The position numbers and the translations under genes are program-made. This document shows, piece by piece, positions 1-8,316 of a stretch of DNA of 64,000 nt. The first letter of the stretch is position 1. Every line of letters begins with the position of its first letter. Under the pieces are notes generated by a model, which was not told where the DNA came from, did no database searches, and saw only the letters and a list, made by a program, of their open reading frames with translations. Source of the stretch: Pseudomonas sp. GV085 (GTDB lineage Bacteria; Pseudomonadota; Gammaproteobacteria; Pseudomonadales; Pseudomonadaceae); the NCBI RefSeq assembly GCF_003050925.1, contig NZ_QAOV01000020.1, forward strand, positions 1 through 64,000. The letters run 5' to 3'.

Positions 1-77
1 ACGACGTTGATAGGTTGGGTGTGTAAGCGCTGTGAGGCGTTGAGCTAACCAATACTAATTGCCCGTGAGGCTTGACC
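1..77 (+). rRNA. rrl: 23S rRNA, 3' end (partial)
   Basis: The first 77 bases match the conserved 3' terminus of pseudomonad 23S rRNA, ending in CCGTGAGGCTTGACC. The gene runs in from the left edge, so only its tail is present. The 5S gene follows after a spacer of about 160 bases with no tRNA, the usual 23S-5S order. The exact mature end is uncertain by a few bases. Confidence 0.93.
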
Positions 78-235
78 ATATAACACCCAAGCAATCTGCC
101 TACTCGAAAGAGCATCAGATTGCGGTGTGTGAAGACGAAAGAACCGAAAGTTCGACTCTCGCAAAACACCGAAAGCTATCACATACCCAATTTGCTGAAG
201 CGCGGCCAGCTGGCCACGACTCGGTACCCGAATTT
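78..235 (+). other. 23S-5S internal transcribed spacer
   Basis: Spacer between the two rRNAs. It carries no tRNA and no credible reading frame. Short open frames here on both strands are chance readings through rRNA precursor sequence. Processing stems are expected in such spacers, but I did not trace one. Confidence 0.7.
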
Positions 236-351
236 CTTGACGACCATAGAGCATTGGAACCACCTGATCCCATCCCGAACTCAGCAGTGAAACGATGCAT
301 CGCCGATGGTAGTGTGGGGTTTCCCCATGTGAGAGTAGGTCATCGTCAAGA
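236..351 (+). rRNA. rrf: 5S rRNA
   Basis: This is a complete 5S rRNA of about 116 nt. It begins near CTTGACGACCATAGAGC and ends near CATCGTCAAGA; these termini pair to form helix I. The internal segments CCCATCCCGAACTCAG and GATGGTAGTGTGGGG are the standard bacterial 5S signatures. It is the last gene of the rRNA operon and is followed 10 bases later by a strong intrinsic terminator. Confidence 0.96.
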
Positions 352-360
352 TTAAATTCC

Positions 361-400
361 AAAACCCCTATCTGCGCACGCAGGTAGGGGTTTTGTTTTT
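361..400 (+). terminator. rRNA operon intrinsic terminator
   Basis: The hairpin has arms AAAACCCCTA and TAGGGGTTTT, extended inward by a partly paired TCTGCG/CAGG segment, and is followed by GTTTTT. It sits directly after 5S rRNA, as expected for the end of the operon. The A/T-flanked stem could also act on the other strand, where the next gene ends at 419. Confidence 0.88.
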
Positions 401-418
401 GGCCGCAGGAAAGCGAAA

Positions 419-1180
419 CTACTGCCCCAACCGCTCCAGCGTGTGCGTCAATGGTTCCAGCGACACACAGATAAAACCATCAAGCGGCCGATTGAGTTCC
501 TCCACCAGCAAGATTGTTGCCCCCGTCGACAGGGCGCACATCAACAACACGACGACAATGGTGCCATTGCATGGTGCAAACAGGCCGAACGAGCCGAAGA
601 TAATCGCCAGCCATGTCACCAGGATCACCAGCATCACCGGTGGAATCGATTGATTGGCCTGTAGCAGGGTCAGCCAGCGGGTGGCAAACACGGTGTCCAT
701 GTCCCGCAATGCCTTGGCTTTGAGCGAGCGCTGATCATCGTTGCCGGGCGTCAGTGACTCGACCTGGCGTTGCAGGCCTTCGGAGCGACGGATCATTTCG
801 GGGCTATCGAGTTTTTCAATCTGCTGGTGATCGCGGGTCGCGAGCACTTGGGTGACTTCGGCGTAGTTGTGCTTGAGCTCGGTGCGGATACCCTGGGTGT
901 CAGCGCCGTAACGGGCCAGCAAGCGGTCGAACTGAACCACTTTCGCCGCCGCGCCCTCCAGTTCGGCATTGGCCGTATCGAATGTGCCTTTGGCAGAGGA
1001 AACGAGCAGGCCGAGGACCAGCGCCGACATCGTTGCGATGAGGCCGGTGGCCAGCTTCACCACCGCCACGGAGTCATCGCTCAGATGATGGCTTGGTAAT
1101 CGCTCCCTCACGTACGAGCCCAGCAGTGCGCTGGCGGACAGGCAGGCGAAGACGATGAGGGCGATCACCACGTCATTCAA
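419..1180 (-). CDS. DUF4239 (bestrophin-like) membrane protein
   Basis: A 253-residue membrane protein resembling the DUF4239 bestrophin-like family of unknown function. One hydrophobic segment lies at the extreme N terminus. A second, starting near residue 44 (ATGLIATMSALVLGLLVS), precedes a long soluble central region (about 65-170), and two more hydrophobic segments lie near the C terminus. The start is probably the TTG at 1180, six bases after GGAGG; another in-frame TTG at 1186 abuts the GGAGG and is too close. It stands alone, facing the rRNA operon tail. The family match is from memory of its layout; no function can be read. Confidence 0.72.
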   Translation of the reverse strand: MNDVVIALIVFACLSASALLGSYVRERLPSHHLSDDSVAVVKLATGLIATMSALVLGLLVSSAKGTFDTANAELEGAAAKVVQFDRLLARYGADTQGIRTELKHNYAEVTQVLATRDHQQIEKLDSPEMIRRSEGLQRQVESLTPGNDDQRSLKAKALRDMDTVFATRWLTLLQANQSIPPVMLVILVTWLAIIFGSFGLFAPCNGTIVVVLLMCALSTGATILLVEELNRPLDGFICVSLEPLTHTLERLGQ

Positions 1181-1220
1181 ATTCAACCTCCGTTGACGCT
1201 GTCTTCCATGGGGGAGATAT

Positions 1221-1649
1221 CTACTGGTACTTGATCACGATGCCTTTGAGTTTGCGTCCCTCGATGGTCGTCACGTCGCGAGCCCACAGCGGTCCGCTGG
1301 CATAGGCACCCACTGCCTGAATGTGGTCATAGACGACCACCACGGCGTTGCCACCGAGTTTGGCGGATTCTATCCGCAGCTTCTGTTCGACTTCGGTAAT
1401 CGGCGGGGCAGGGTCGATGCTGGCGTCGATCAGCACCTCACCCAGGCGCACATGCGGACGTGAGGGTTCGGAGCGCAGCACCACGACCTGGTCGGGCGAT
1501 GTCGGTGCGGGGTGTTCTACGCCGACATAGGCGGTGGTCTGTGCATCGACAGTGGCGCAGCCATTGAGGGTCAGCAGACTCGTGATCAGTCCACCTGCCA
1601 GTAGCAAGTATTTGAAACGGGGGGACCAGGACAGGACGTGGGTCGGCAT
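1221..1649 (-). CDS. Small putative lipoprotein of unknown function
   Basis: A 142-residue protein. The N terminus has a basic start, a hydrophobic stretch (KYLLLAGGLITSLLTLNGC) and a cysteine near residue 32 in a lipobox-like LNGC, so a lipid-anchored envelope protein is likely. The rest is a compact domain ending GRKLKGIVIKYQ that I cannot name. The ATG at 1649 is chosen because AAGGAG lies 10 bases upstream and the signal sequence starts there. The longer open frame upstream has unlikely composition. It lies 34 bases from the DUF4239 start and may share its transcript. Confidence 0.72.
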   Translation of the reverse strand: MPTHVLSWSPRFKYLLLAGGLITSLLTLNGCATVDAQTTAYVGVEHPAPTSPDQVVVLRSEPSRPHVRLGEVLIDASIDPAPPITEVEQKLRIESAKLGGNAVVVVYDHIQAVGAYASGPLWARDVTTIEGRKLKGIVIKYQ

Positions 1650-1726
1650 AGTGGGTTTGCTCCTTGGTTGCGCTGCTATCCCTGTGGCTAGTTGACGGTA
1701 GCAGACAGACCGGGAGTTGCCAGAAC

Positions 1727-1754
1727 GCCCAACCTTTTCAGGTTGGGCTTTTAT
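1727..1754 (+). terminator. GC-rich hairpin with T-tract on plus strand
   Basis: Arms GCCCAACC and GGTTGGGC enclose TTTTCA and are followed by TTTTAT on the plus strand. Both flanking genes are on the minus strand, where the stem lacks a proper U-tract. It therefore looks like a terminator pointing the unexpected way, possibly blocking antisense transcription into the VOC gene. Activity is unproven. Confidence 0.45.
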
Positions 1755-1785
1755 GCCTTGAAGATTGTCGATCGACAAAAGCCGT

Positions 1786-2199
1786 TCACTGATCCTTTTC
1801 GCAATTGACCATCCACGAAACACCAAAACGGTCGACCAGCATACCGAAGCGTGCCGCCCAGAACGTGGTCTCCAGTGGCATTTGCACAGTGCCACCGTCC
1901 GCCAGCGCGTTGAAGACCCGCTCGGCCTCGGCAATGCTGTCGACGTTAAGTGAAATCGAACAGCCACTCATTTTATCGATGGGGCGATCCGGTGTGGTGT
2001 CCGAGCCCATGATGGCCTGATCGCCCACGATCAGGCGGGTATGGATGATCAGGTTGTGCAGATCCTTGGGGAAATGCTCACCGGCCGGCGTTTCGCCGAA
2101 GGTCAACATGGCTTCGATCTGGCCCTGCAGGCACTGCGCGTAGAACGTGAAGGCCGCTTTGCAGTCGCCGTTGAAGATAAGGTAGGGATTGATTTTCAT
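1786..2199 (-). CDS. VOC-superfamily protein (PhnB-like)
   Basis: A 137-residue single-domain protein of the vicinal-oxygen-chelate fold, closest to the PhnB/YjdN group often annotated as a 3-demethylubiquinone methyltransferase-like or glyoxalase-like protein. The opening MKINPYLIFNGDCKAAFTFY and the late segment WAARFGMLVDRFGVSWMVNC are typical of that group. The ATG at 2199 has GGAG nine bases upstream; a longer in-frame extension to 2280 lacks this. Metal ligands and substrate cannot be inferred. It is separated from the TetR gene by about 90 bases and probably has its own promoter. Confidence 0.82.
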   Translation of the reverse strand: MKINPYLIFNGDCKAAFTFYAQCLQGQIEAMLTFGETPAGEHFPKDLHNLIIHTRLIVGDQAIMGSDTTPDRPIDKMSGCSISLNVDSIAEAERVFNALADGGTVQMPLETTFWAARFGMLVDRFGVSWMVNCEKDQ

Positions 2200-2288
2200 G
2201 GTCTGCTCCGGGTGCTCGAGTAAATACATCGGTTTGGACGCCGGTTTTTTCGGCGAATTCCGATTGTGTCGAGCCGACAAGCAAAGCG

Positions 2289-2948
2289 CTAAATCTTTGT
2301 CGAAGCTTGTGTTTCTTTAGATGTTTTTTCGATAGGACGCGCGAGGCTTATCGCCTCCGGCACACGCCGTGGCGCCAGCACACGTTCGATGGCGCCGCTG
2401 ACCATGCTTTCCAGCAGTTCATCGCGTTCCTGCTCGTCCAGCACATGGGGCGTCAGCCAGCTGGGAGCGCTGTTGAGCAGGGCGCCAATGGCATGCCCGG
2501 CGGCGAGCAGGCCTTGCTCGCTGAAACGGGACTTCGCGCCCAGCATCTTCAGCAGCGTACGTTCGTATTGCTCGCGCAATTGCCTGACCCGAGCCTGTTG
2601 CTCTTCGTTCAGGCAACCGCTGTCGCGCTCCACCAGGCGGAAATGCCAGGGCATCTCCCGATGCAGACTCAGATGGGCGCGGATCAGGCTGTTGAGTTTG
2701 TCGCGCTTGCCCGGGGCCTTCTGCTGGATACGTGCCAGGGTGGCCAGCAGTTCCTCGTAGAACTCTTCGATCAGGTCGAGCAGAAGATGCTGTTTGCTCG
2801 GGTAATGGTGATACAGCGAGCCTGGAGAAAGCCCCAGGCACGTCGCGAGCTCACGCATGCCGACCTGGCCGAACCCCTTGCAGGCAAACAGCTCCAGGAC
2901 CTTGTCCCGGTACTCGGCAAAGCGCGAGCAACGCTCAGGCATAGGCAT
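2289..2948 (-). CDS. TetR-family transcriptional regulator
   Basis: About 219 residues with an N-terminal TetR DNA-binding domain: helix-turn-helix around residues 28-52 (MRELATCLGLSPGSLYHHYPSK), then an all-helical ligand domain. Its start overlaps the last codons of the upstream 3-hydroxybutyryl-CoA dehydrogenase gene (stop at 2935-2937). The candidate starts ATG 2948 and ATG 2942 both fall inside that gene, so translation is probably coupled. The ligand could be an acyl-CoA or related fatty-acid metabolite given the partner enzyme; that is inference. No separate promoter is visible. Confidence 0.85.
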   Translation of the reverse strand: MPMPERCSRFAEYRDKVLELFACKGFGQVGMRELATCLGLSPGSLYHHYPSKQHLLLDLIEEFYEELLATLARIQQKAPGKRDKLNSLIRAHLSLHREMPWHFRLVERDSGCLNEEQQARVRQLREQYERTLLKMLGAKSRFSEQGLLAAGHAIGALLNSAPSWLTPHVLDEQERDELLESMVSGAIERVLAPRRVPEAISLARPIEKTSKETQASTKI

Positions 2949-3786
2949 GGAAGCCGCGCCCCGTTTTGCGTCCCAGGTAACCGGCAGCGACCATTTCCTT
3001 GAGCAGCGGCGCCGGGCGATATTTGCTGTCGTTGAAACCGTCATAGAAGGCTTCGAGGATCGACAACAGGGTGTCCAGGCCAATCAGGTCCGCCAGGGCC
3101 AACGGGCCGATAGGCTGATTGCAGCCCAGGCGCATGCCGGCGTCGATGTCTTCGGCGCTGGCCAGGCCCTCCTGGAACACCAGGATCGCTTCGTTGATCA
3201 TCGGCACCAGGATCCGGTTGACCACGAAGCCCGGGCGGTTACCGGCGGTGATCGCCGTTTTGCCGAGGGTGGTCGCCATGTCCAGCGCCAGTTTGTGGCT
3301 CGCGTCACTGGTTTGCAGGCCGCGGATGACTTCGATCAGGCCCATCACCGGCACCGGGTTGAAGAAATGCAGGCCGATGAAGCGCTCAGGCTGGCTGACA
3401 CTGGCGGCGAGTTGGGTGATCGACAGCGACGAGGTGTTGGAGGCAATGACGCATTCGCTGCTGACCTGCGCGGCGATCTGTTGCAGCACACGCAGTTTCA
3501 GGTCGAGATTTTCCGTCGCCGCTTCGATGACCAATTGCGCGTCACCCAGGACACTGTAATCGGTGCTGGTGCGGATTTTGTCGAGGGTGGCCTGTTTCTG
3601 CTCCGGCGTCAGGGTTTGCTTGGCGATCTGCCGGTCCAGGTTTTTACCAACGGTTGCGACAGCTTTTTGCAAAGCGCTTTCGGAAATGTCGAGCAAGGTC
3701 ACGTTGAAACCGGCCATGGCACAGACTTGCGCGATGCCGTTGCCCATGGTGCCCGCACCGATCACGCCGATGTTTTGCAGATTCAT
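2935..3786 (-). CDS. hbd: 3-hydroxybutyryl-CoA dehydrogenase
   Basis: A 283-residue enzyme of the 3-hydroxyacyl-CoA dehydrogenase family, oxidising (S)-3-hydroxyacyl-CoA with NAD(+). The N-terminal Rossmann motif is GAGTMGNGIAQ (residues 10-20). The catalytic His is in GLHFFNPVPVMGL near residue 140, with Glu near 152, and the C-terminal domain ends LGRKTGRGFHAYA. The length matches the short stand-alone family (about 283), not the large FadB type. Start ATG 3786 has AGGA upstream. It forms a two-gene unit with the overlapping TetR gene. It may serve short-chain beta-oxidation or hydroxybutyrate use; the acetoacetate genes at 50-53 kb would act downstream. Confidence 0.92.
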   Translation of the reverse strand: MNLQNIGVIGAGTMGNGIAQVCAMAGFNVTLLDISESALQKAVATVGKNLDRQIAKQTLTPEQKQATLDKIRTSTDYSVLGDAQLVIEAATENLDLKLRVLQQIAAQVSSECVIASNTSSLSITQLAASVSQPERFIGLHFFNPVPVMGLIEVIRGLQTSDASHKLALDMATTLGKTAITAGNRPGFVVNRILVPMINEAILVFQEGLASAEDIDAGMRLGCNQPIGPLALADLIGLDTLLSILEAFYDGFNDSKYRPAPLLKEMVAAGYLGRKTGRGFHAYA

Positions 3787-3949
3787 CTTCCCATCCTTCG
3801 ATCAAACCCTGCGATACCTTGGCCGCGACTGCAGCCGAAGGCGTACTATTGCCGCGAGTCTAGAGCCGGCAGGGCGGTTGTCCTATGCCAAAACTGTTCA
3901 ACGGCACTGATGTTTTTTGCCATTCGGGTGATGAGAGAGAAACGAACCA

Positions 3950-5002
3950 ATGCGGGAAAAGGACTCGGTTGCCGCCTATTTCGTGCAGGCAATGATCCAT
4001 GGGCTGAGGGATGATCCGCAGCGCGTGACGGCCGTGCTCGAACAGGCGGGCATTGATCCGGCGGTCATGCACCAACCTACGGCGCGGGTGCCGGCCAATG
4101 CGTTTGCGGCGTTGTGGCTGATCCAGATCCGCGAACTCGACGACGAGTTTTTCGGGCTCGACTCCCATGGCATGCCGCCGGGCAGTTTCGCCCTGATTTG
4201 CCGTGCCCTGATTCAGGAGCCCGACCTGCACAAGGCCATGCGTCAATGCCTGGCCAACTTCGGCTTGTTCCTGCGCGACTTTCGCGGCTCGCTGGCCGTG
4301 CGTGGCAAGCGTGCGGTGATCAGCCTGGAAACCCGTTCGACGGACAACGATGCCAGCCGGTTCGGTGAAGAAACCTTCCTGGTGTTGATGATCAGCCTGC
4401 TGTGCTGGCTGGGCGGGCGGCGCATTCCCATTGACCGTGCGGACTTCCGCCATTCACGCCTGTCGCTGGGTGACGATCGCCTGCTTTGGGGCCCCAACCT
4501 GACCTTTGGTGCCGAGCGCACCGAAATCGAATTTGCCAGCCACTACTTGCGCCTGCCAGTGGTTCAGGACCTGGCGTCGTTGAAAGTGTTTCTGCGTACC
4601 GCGCCGCAATGGCTGGTGATCCGTTTCCGTAACCAGCATGGCCTGGCATCCCAGGTTCATCAGCGCTTGCGCGGCAGTCATTACAGCGAATGGCCGACGT
4701 TGCAGGCCTTTGCCCTGGAACAGCACCTGAGCCCCAGCACCTTCCGCCGCAAACTGGAACGTGAAGGCTGCTCCTACCAGGAAATCAAGGACGAAGTACG
4801 GCGTGGCGTGGCCTTTGAGCAGTTGCGTCAGAGCGACGCGAGCATCAGCGATATCGCCGAGCGACTGGGTTTCCAGGAACCCAGCGCCTTCCATCGGGCA
4901 TTCAAGAAGTGGACCGGGGAAAGCCCTGGGCGCTATCGGGCCCGTTATCAGGGGGAGCAGGGTACAGGGGGCGCCGCCCTTCAGGAGTCCTGCGAGCCCT
5001 GA
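3950..5002 (+). CDS. AraC-family transcriptional regulator (OruR-like layout)
   Basis: A 350-residue regulator with an N-terminal ligand-binding region of the arabinose-binding-like type found in OruR/ArgR-like AraC proteins (about 20-210) and a C-terminal HTH_18 domain (about 250-335). The DNA-binding part includes SPSTFRRKLEREG and SISDIAERLGFQEPSAFHRAFKKWTGESPGRYR, the standard AraC signature. It is divergent from the 3-hydroxybutyryl-CoA dehydrogenase gene across about 160 bases and is the obvious candidate regulator of that gene or of the convergent quinone oxidoreductase. The purine-rich GAGAGAG upstream of ATG 3950 supports the start. Confidence 0.9.
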   Translation: MREKDSVAAYFVQAMIHGLRDDPQRVTAVLEQAGIDPAVMHQPTARVPANAFAALWLIQIRELDDEFFGLDSHGMPPGSFALICRALIQEPDLHKAMRQCLANFGLFLRDFRGSLAVRGKRAVISLETRSTDNDASRFGEETFLVLMISLLCWLGGRRIPIDRADFRHSRLSLGDDRLLWGPNLTFGAERTEIEFASHYLRLPVVQDLASLKVFLRTAPQWLVIRFRNQHGLASQVHQRLRGSHYSEWPTLQAFALEQHLSPSTFRRKLEREGCSYQEIKDEVRRGVAFEQLRQSDASISDIAERLGFQEPSAFHRAFKKWTGESPGRYRARYQGEQGTGGAALQESCEP

Positions 5003-5006
5003 GCCA

Positions 5007-6008
5007 TCAACTCTCCACCCGCAGGACAATCTTGCCGATGTGATCACCCGCTTCCATCCGGGCGTGGGCCTGTGCCGCTTCGGTGAGCGGGTAAACCCGG
5101 TCGATCATCGGCAGGCAGCGACCGGCACTCAGCACGGGCCATACGTGTTCGTGCAGTTGGCGGGCGATGGCGGCTTTCTCATCCTGAGTCCTCGAGCGCA
5201 ACAGGGAGCCGGTGACAACGGCGCGTTTGGCCATGATCGCCAGTAAATCGACATCCCTGGCGTGAGCTCCACCGAGGAAACCGAGCATCACCAGGCGACC
5301 TTCCATGGCCAGGGCGGCCACATTGTTGTTGAGGTACGAGCCACCCATGATGTCGAGAATCACGTTGACGCCCTGGCCTGCGGTTTTTTCCGCGATGACC
5401 TGCATAAAGTCCTGGTCGCGATAGTTGATCGCCTCGGCGCCCAATTGGCGAATCGCGGCGCATTTTTCTTCGCTGCCGGCGGTGGCGAACGCTTCGATGC
5501 CGAGCTCGCGGCACAGCATCAACGCGGTAGTGCCGATGCCGCTGGTACCACCGTGGATCAAGGCGCGCTGACCCTGACGGGCATCGCCAAGGCCGAACAG
5601 ATTGGCCCAAACCGTAAAGTAGGTTTCCGGGACGGCCGCCGCCTGCAGCCAGTCCATGCCTGCGGGGATCGGCAGCGCCTGACTGGCCGGGACCACGCAG
5701 TATTGTGCGTATCCGCCGCCATTGGTCAGGGCACAGACCTTGTCGCCCAGGGCAAATTCGCTGACGCCCGCGCCAATCGCCATCACTTCGCCGGCTACTT
5801 CCAGCCCTGGGTTCGGGTTCATGCCGGGTTTCATCGGGTACTTGCCGGCCCGTTGCAGCGCGTCCGGGCGATTGACCCCGGCGGCGTGCACGCGGATCAG
5901 TATTTCACCGGCCCCTGCAACGGGCACAGGCACCTGGCGCGGTTGCAGGACTTCAGGGCCACCGGGTTCGGTGATTTCGATCAGGGTCATGGTCTGGGGC
6001 AGTGTCAT
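5007..6008 (-). CDS. NAD(P)H quinone oxidoreductase (MDR family, PIG3-like)
   Basis: A 333-residue zinc-independent medium-chain dehydrogenase/reductase. The N-terminal GroES-like domain contains GVNRPDALQRAGKY, typical of the quinone-oxidoreductase branch. The nucleotide-binding segment is GGTSGIGTTALMLCRELG (about 150-167). It probably reduces quinones or enones with NADPH. The MFS gene upstream ends one base before this start (stop 6010-6012, ATG 6006-6008), so the two are one transcript. The pair could combine efflux with reductive detoxification; that role is inference. Confidence 0.9.
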   Translation of the reverse strand: MTLPQTMTLIEITEPGGPEVLQPRQVPVPVAGAGEILIRVHAAGVNRPDALQRAGKYPMKPGMNPNPGLEVAGEVMAIGAGVSEFALGDKVCALTNGGGYAQYCVVPASQALPIPAGMDWLQAAAVPETYFTVWANLFGLGDARQGQRALIHGGTSGIGTTALMLCRELGIEAFATAGSEEKCAAIRQLGAEAINYRDQDFMQVIAEKTAGQGVNVILDIMGGSYLNNNVAALAMEGRLVMLGFLGGAHARDVDLLAIMAKRAVVTGSLLRSRTQDEKAAIARQLHEHVWPVLSAGRCLPMIDRVYPLTEAAQAHARMEAGDHIGKIVLRVES

Positions 6009-6009
6009 T

Positions 6010-7242
6010 TCAAATACCTGTATCGAGTGTCAATGATTCGCTCGAACGACTGAGCAATCGGCTGCCGAGTTCCAGCAATAGCGCTACCACAATGGCCCCG
6101 GCGGCAATCACGAACATCAAGGCATGATGGCCACCACTGGCGTTGAACAGCGCCGAATAAGCAAACCCCGAGAGGGCCTGGAACGTCGCGAACGACACGG
6201 TGGCGCGGCTCCAGGCAATCTGCTGTTGGTGATGGTTGGGGATCAATTCATGCACCCGGGCCAACGCCAGCGGCACGATGCCGGGCGGGAAGGAGCCGAG
6301 GATCACCGCCAGTACAGCCAGTGCCGCGAACGAACTGCTGATCGATAAAAGGCCAACCGCCAACGCCTGTATGACCAGCACGATGCGGATCCCTGTTTTC
6401 GCGCCCAGTTGGTCGGCCAGAAAACCGTAGCTCACTGGCCCGACAATCGCGCCAAGGCCATACATCACCCAGATCAGCGCGCCGACATGCGCCCCGGCAT
6501 TGAGCCCGCGGGCGACGTAATCCACCAGGAACACCATGGCCGGCACCAGTCCGGCGGCCATGAACGCGTATTGGGCGAACAGCAGGTAAACGCTCGGGTC
6601 GGCGGGGGCAGACGACGAGGTATCCGACGGCGCAGGGGCGACCAGGTGCGCAGCGGTTGGCCAGCCAAACCAACTGGCGGCGGTGAGGACCAGGGCCAAC
6701 ACGCCAAGGCCGAACCAGGTTTGCTGCAAGCCGAGGCTCAGCAGCGGCGGCACGAGCGTCCCCGAGCCGGCGATGCCCAAGCCGATGCCAAGGAATATCG
6801 CACCGCTGGCCAGGCCCCTGCGGGTCGCCGGTACGTGAGGCAATACGGTTCCCGCCACCAACACCATGATCGCGCCACCGGCGATCCCCGACAGCAGGCG
6901 CCAGCCGAAGAACCAGCTCATCGACAACGGAAAACCACAGGCGAAAAACGCCAGCGTCACTGCCAGCATCATCAGGCGCAGGGCGGTTTTGTTCGAGGTC
7001 CGGCGTGCCAGTGGATGACCAATCAGTGCGCCGATCAGGTAACCCACCAGATTGGCGGCGCCGAGGTACACCACGTCGCTGGCGGAAAACCAGTGGGCCT
7101 GGATCAGTGAGGGAATCAACGGCGTGTAGGCGAAACGCGCCAGGCCGATGCTGACCAGGCTGGCGCAGAGGCCGGCGAAGATCGGCAGCCAGATCGCACT
7201 GGGTGCAGGAGTAAGGGGAGCAGATGAGCGGTGCATGTGCAT
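6010..7242 (-). CDS. MFS transporter, YbfB/YjiJ family
   Basis: A 410-residue inner-membrane protein with about 12 hydrophobic segments. The early motif GLARFAYTPLIPSLIQ and the loop LARRTSNKTALR are characteristic of the YbfB/YjiJ group of major facilitator transporters. The substrate is unknown. ATG 7242 has AGGA just upstream; ATG 7236 is an alternative. It heads an operon with the quinone oxidoreductase and is divergent from a LysR gene across about 105 bases, the usual arrangement of a LysR regulator with its target. Confidence 0.88.
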   Translation of the reverse strand: MHMHRSSAPLTPAPSAIWLPIFAGLCASLVSIGLARFAYTPLIPSLIQAHWFSASDVVYLGAANLVGYLIGALIGHPLARRTSNKTALRLMMLAVTLAFFACGFPLSMSWFFGWRLLSGIAGGAIMVLVAGTVLPHVPATRRGLASGAIFLGIGLGIAGSGTLVPPLLSLGLQQTWFGLGVLALVLTAASWFGWPTAAHLVAPAPSDTSSSAPADPSVYLLFAQYAFMAAGLVPAMVFLVDYVARGLNAGAHVGALIWVMYGLGAIVGPVSYGFLADQLGAKTGIRIVLVIQALAVGLLSISSSFAALAVLAVILGSFPPGIVPLALARVHELIPNHHQQQIAWSRATVSFATFQALSGFAYSALFNASGGHHALMFVIAAGAIVVALLLELGSRLLSRSSESLTLDTGI

Positions 7243-7347
7243 TGTCCTGTGGGGAACTCAGGCCTTCAGCATAGCGAGCTTCTTTGAAGCATTAATGAAG
7301 CGATTACGCGCTATGCTGATGCACAAATGCATCATCAGGAGAGCGCT

Positions 7348-8223
7348 GTGAATTGGGATGACGCCCGGGTATTTCTCGCGGTTTGCCGTGAATCGACGTT
7401 GCGTGGTGCGGCGCGGGTGTTGGGGGTCGACCAGGCGACGGTCGGCCGGCGCATCACGGCGCTGGAAAAGTCATTGAGTGCGACCTTGTTCCTGCGTACC
7501 TCCGAAGGTTACGCGCTGACGGCTGTCGGCGAAGCGGCGCTCAAGGCGGTGGAGAAAATGGAACATTCGGCGTTAGAGCTGGAACGCCAGATCCAGGGCC
7601 TGGACGATCGCCTGACCGGCACGGTTCGGGTCAGCACCACCGATTCCCTGGCGATCGATTTCCTGATTCCGGCGATTGCCCGCCTGCATCGACAACACCC
7701 GGATGTACGGGTGCAACTGGACGCCACCACGCAGATTCTCAGCCTCGCAAAACGCGAGGCGGACATCGCCGTACGCAACACCCGACCGGACAACCCGGAC
7801 CTTATCGCCCGGCGCATCGCCCGCTGGCCGGTGGGTCTGTTTGCCTCGCAAGCCTATGTCGATGCCCACGGCGTGCCGGAGCCCGGGTCGGCGTTCGCCG
7901 GGCACGACCTGGTGGTGTATCAACCGTACTTGCAGGGCAACAAGGACCTGACGCTGGTCTCGGAACCGGTGGCGCGCGGGCGGATTGTCGCCAGCCTCAG
8001 TTCCAGCCTGCTGGTGCGCCGTTCGATTGCTGCGGGGATAGGGGTTGGGGAAATTCCGGTGTACATCGGGGAGAAGGAGGGGCTGGTCAGGTTGTGGCCG
8101 GAGCGCTCGCGGCCGTTGCCCTATGACATCTGGCTGGTGACCCACGCGGACCTGCGGCATACGGCGAGGGTGCGGGCGGTCATTGATGAGATTGTCGCGG
8201 GGTTTGCCGGGACCGGCGAGTAA
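7348..8223 (+). CDS. LysR-family transcriptional regulator
   Basis: A 291-residue LysR regulator. The winged helix-turn-helix lies at residues 1-60 (NWDDARVFLAV, then GVDQATVGRRITALEKSL) and the effector-binding domain from about 90 onward. The start is taken as GTG 7348 because AGGAGAG lies immediately upstream at the correct distance; an in-frame ATG at 7327 has no such site. It diverges from the MFS/quinone oxidoreductase operon and most likely controls it, responding to an unknown substrate or a quinone. Confidence 0.9.
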   Translation: MNWDDARVFLAVCRESTLRGAARVLGVDQATVGRRITALEKSLSATLFLRTSEGYALTAVGEAALKAVEKMEHSALELERQIQGLDDRLTGTVRVSTTDSLAIDFLIPAIARLHRQHPDVRVQLDATTQILSLAKREADIAVRNTRPDNPDLIARRIARWPVGLFASQAYVDAHGVPEPGSAFAGHDLVVYQPYLQGNKDLTLVSEPVARGRIVASLSSSLLVRRSIAAGIGVGEIPVYIGEKEGLVRLWPERSRPLPYDIWLVTHADLRHTARVRAVIDEIVAGFAGTGE

Positions 8224-8224
8224 C

Positions 8225-8310
8225 CTGTAGGAGCGAGCTTGCTCGCGATGGAGTGTCATTCACATTGGTGTCGACTGACGCACCATCGCGAGCAAGCTCG
8301 CTCCTACAGG
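8225..8310 (+). repeat. REPIN (REP doublet)
   Basis: Inverted pair of Pseudomonas REP sequences: the left arm CTGTAGGAGCGAGCTTGCTC is mirrored by GAGCAAGCTCGCTCCTACAG on the right, with about 40 bases between. It lies between convergent genes (LysR and pirin), where it can also act as a bidirectional barrier. The spacer belongs to the GTGTC/GTCGAC type seen in several copies here. Confidence 0.9.
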
Positions 8311-8316
8311 GATCCG

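Noticed and set aside
45..362. Open frames across the rRNA region
   Set aside because: They overlap 23S-5S spacer and 5S rRNA on either strand and have no ribosome-binding sites.
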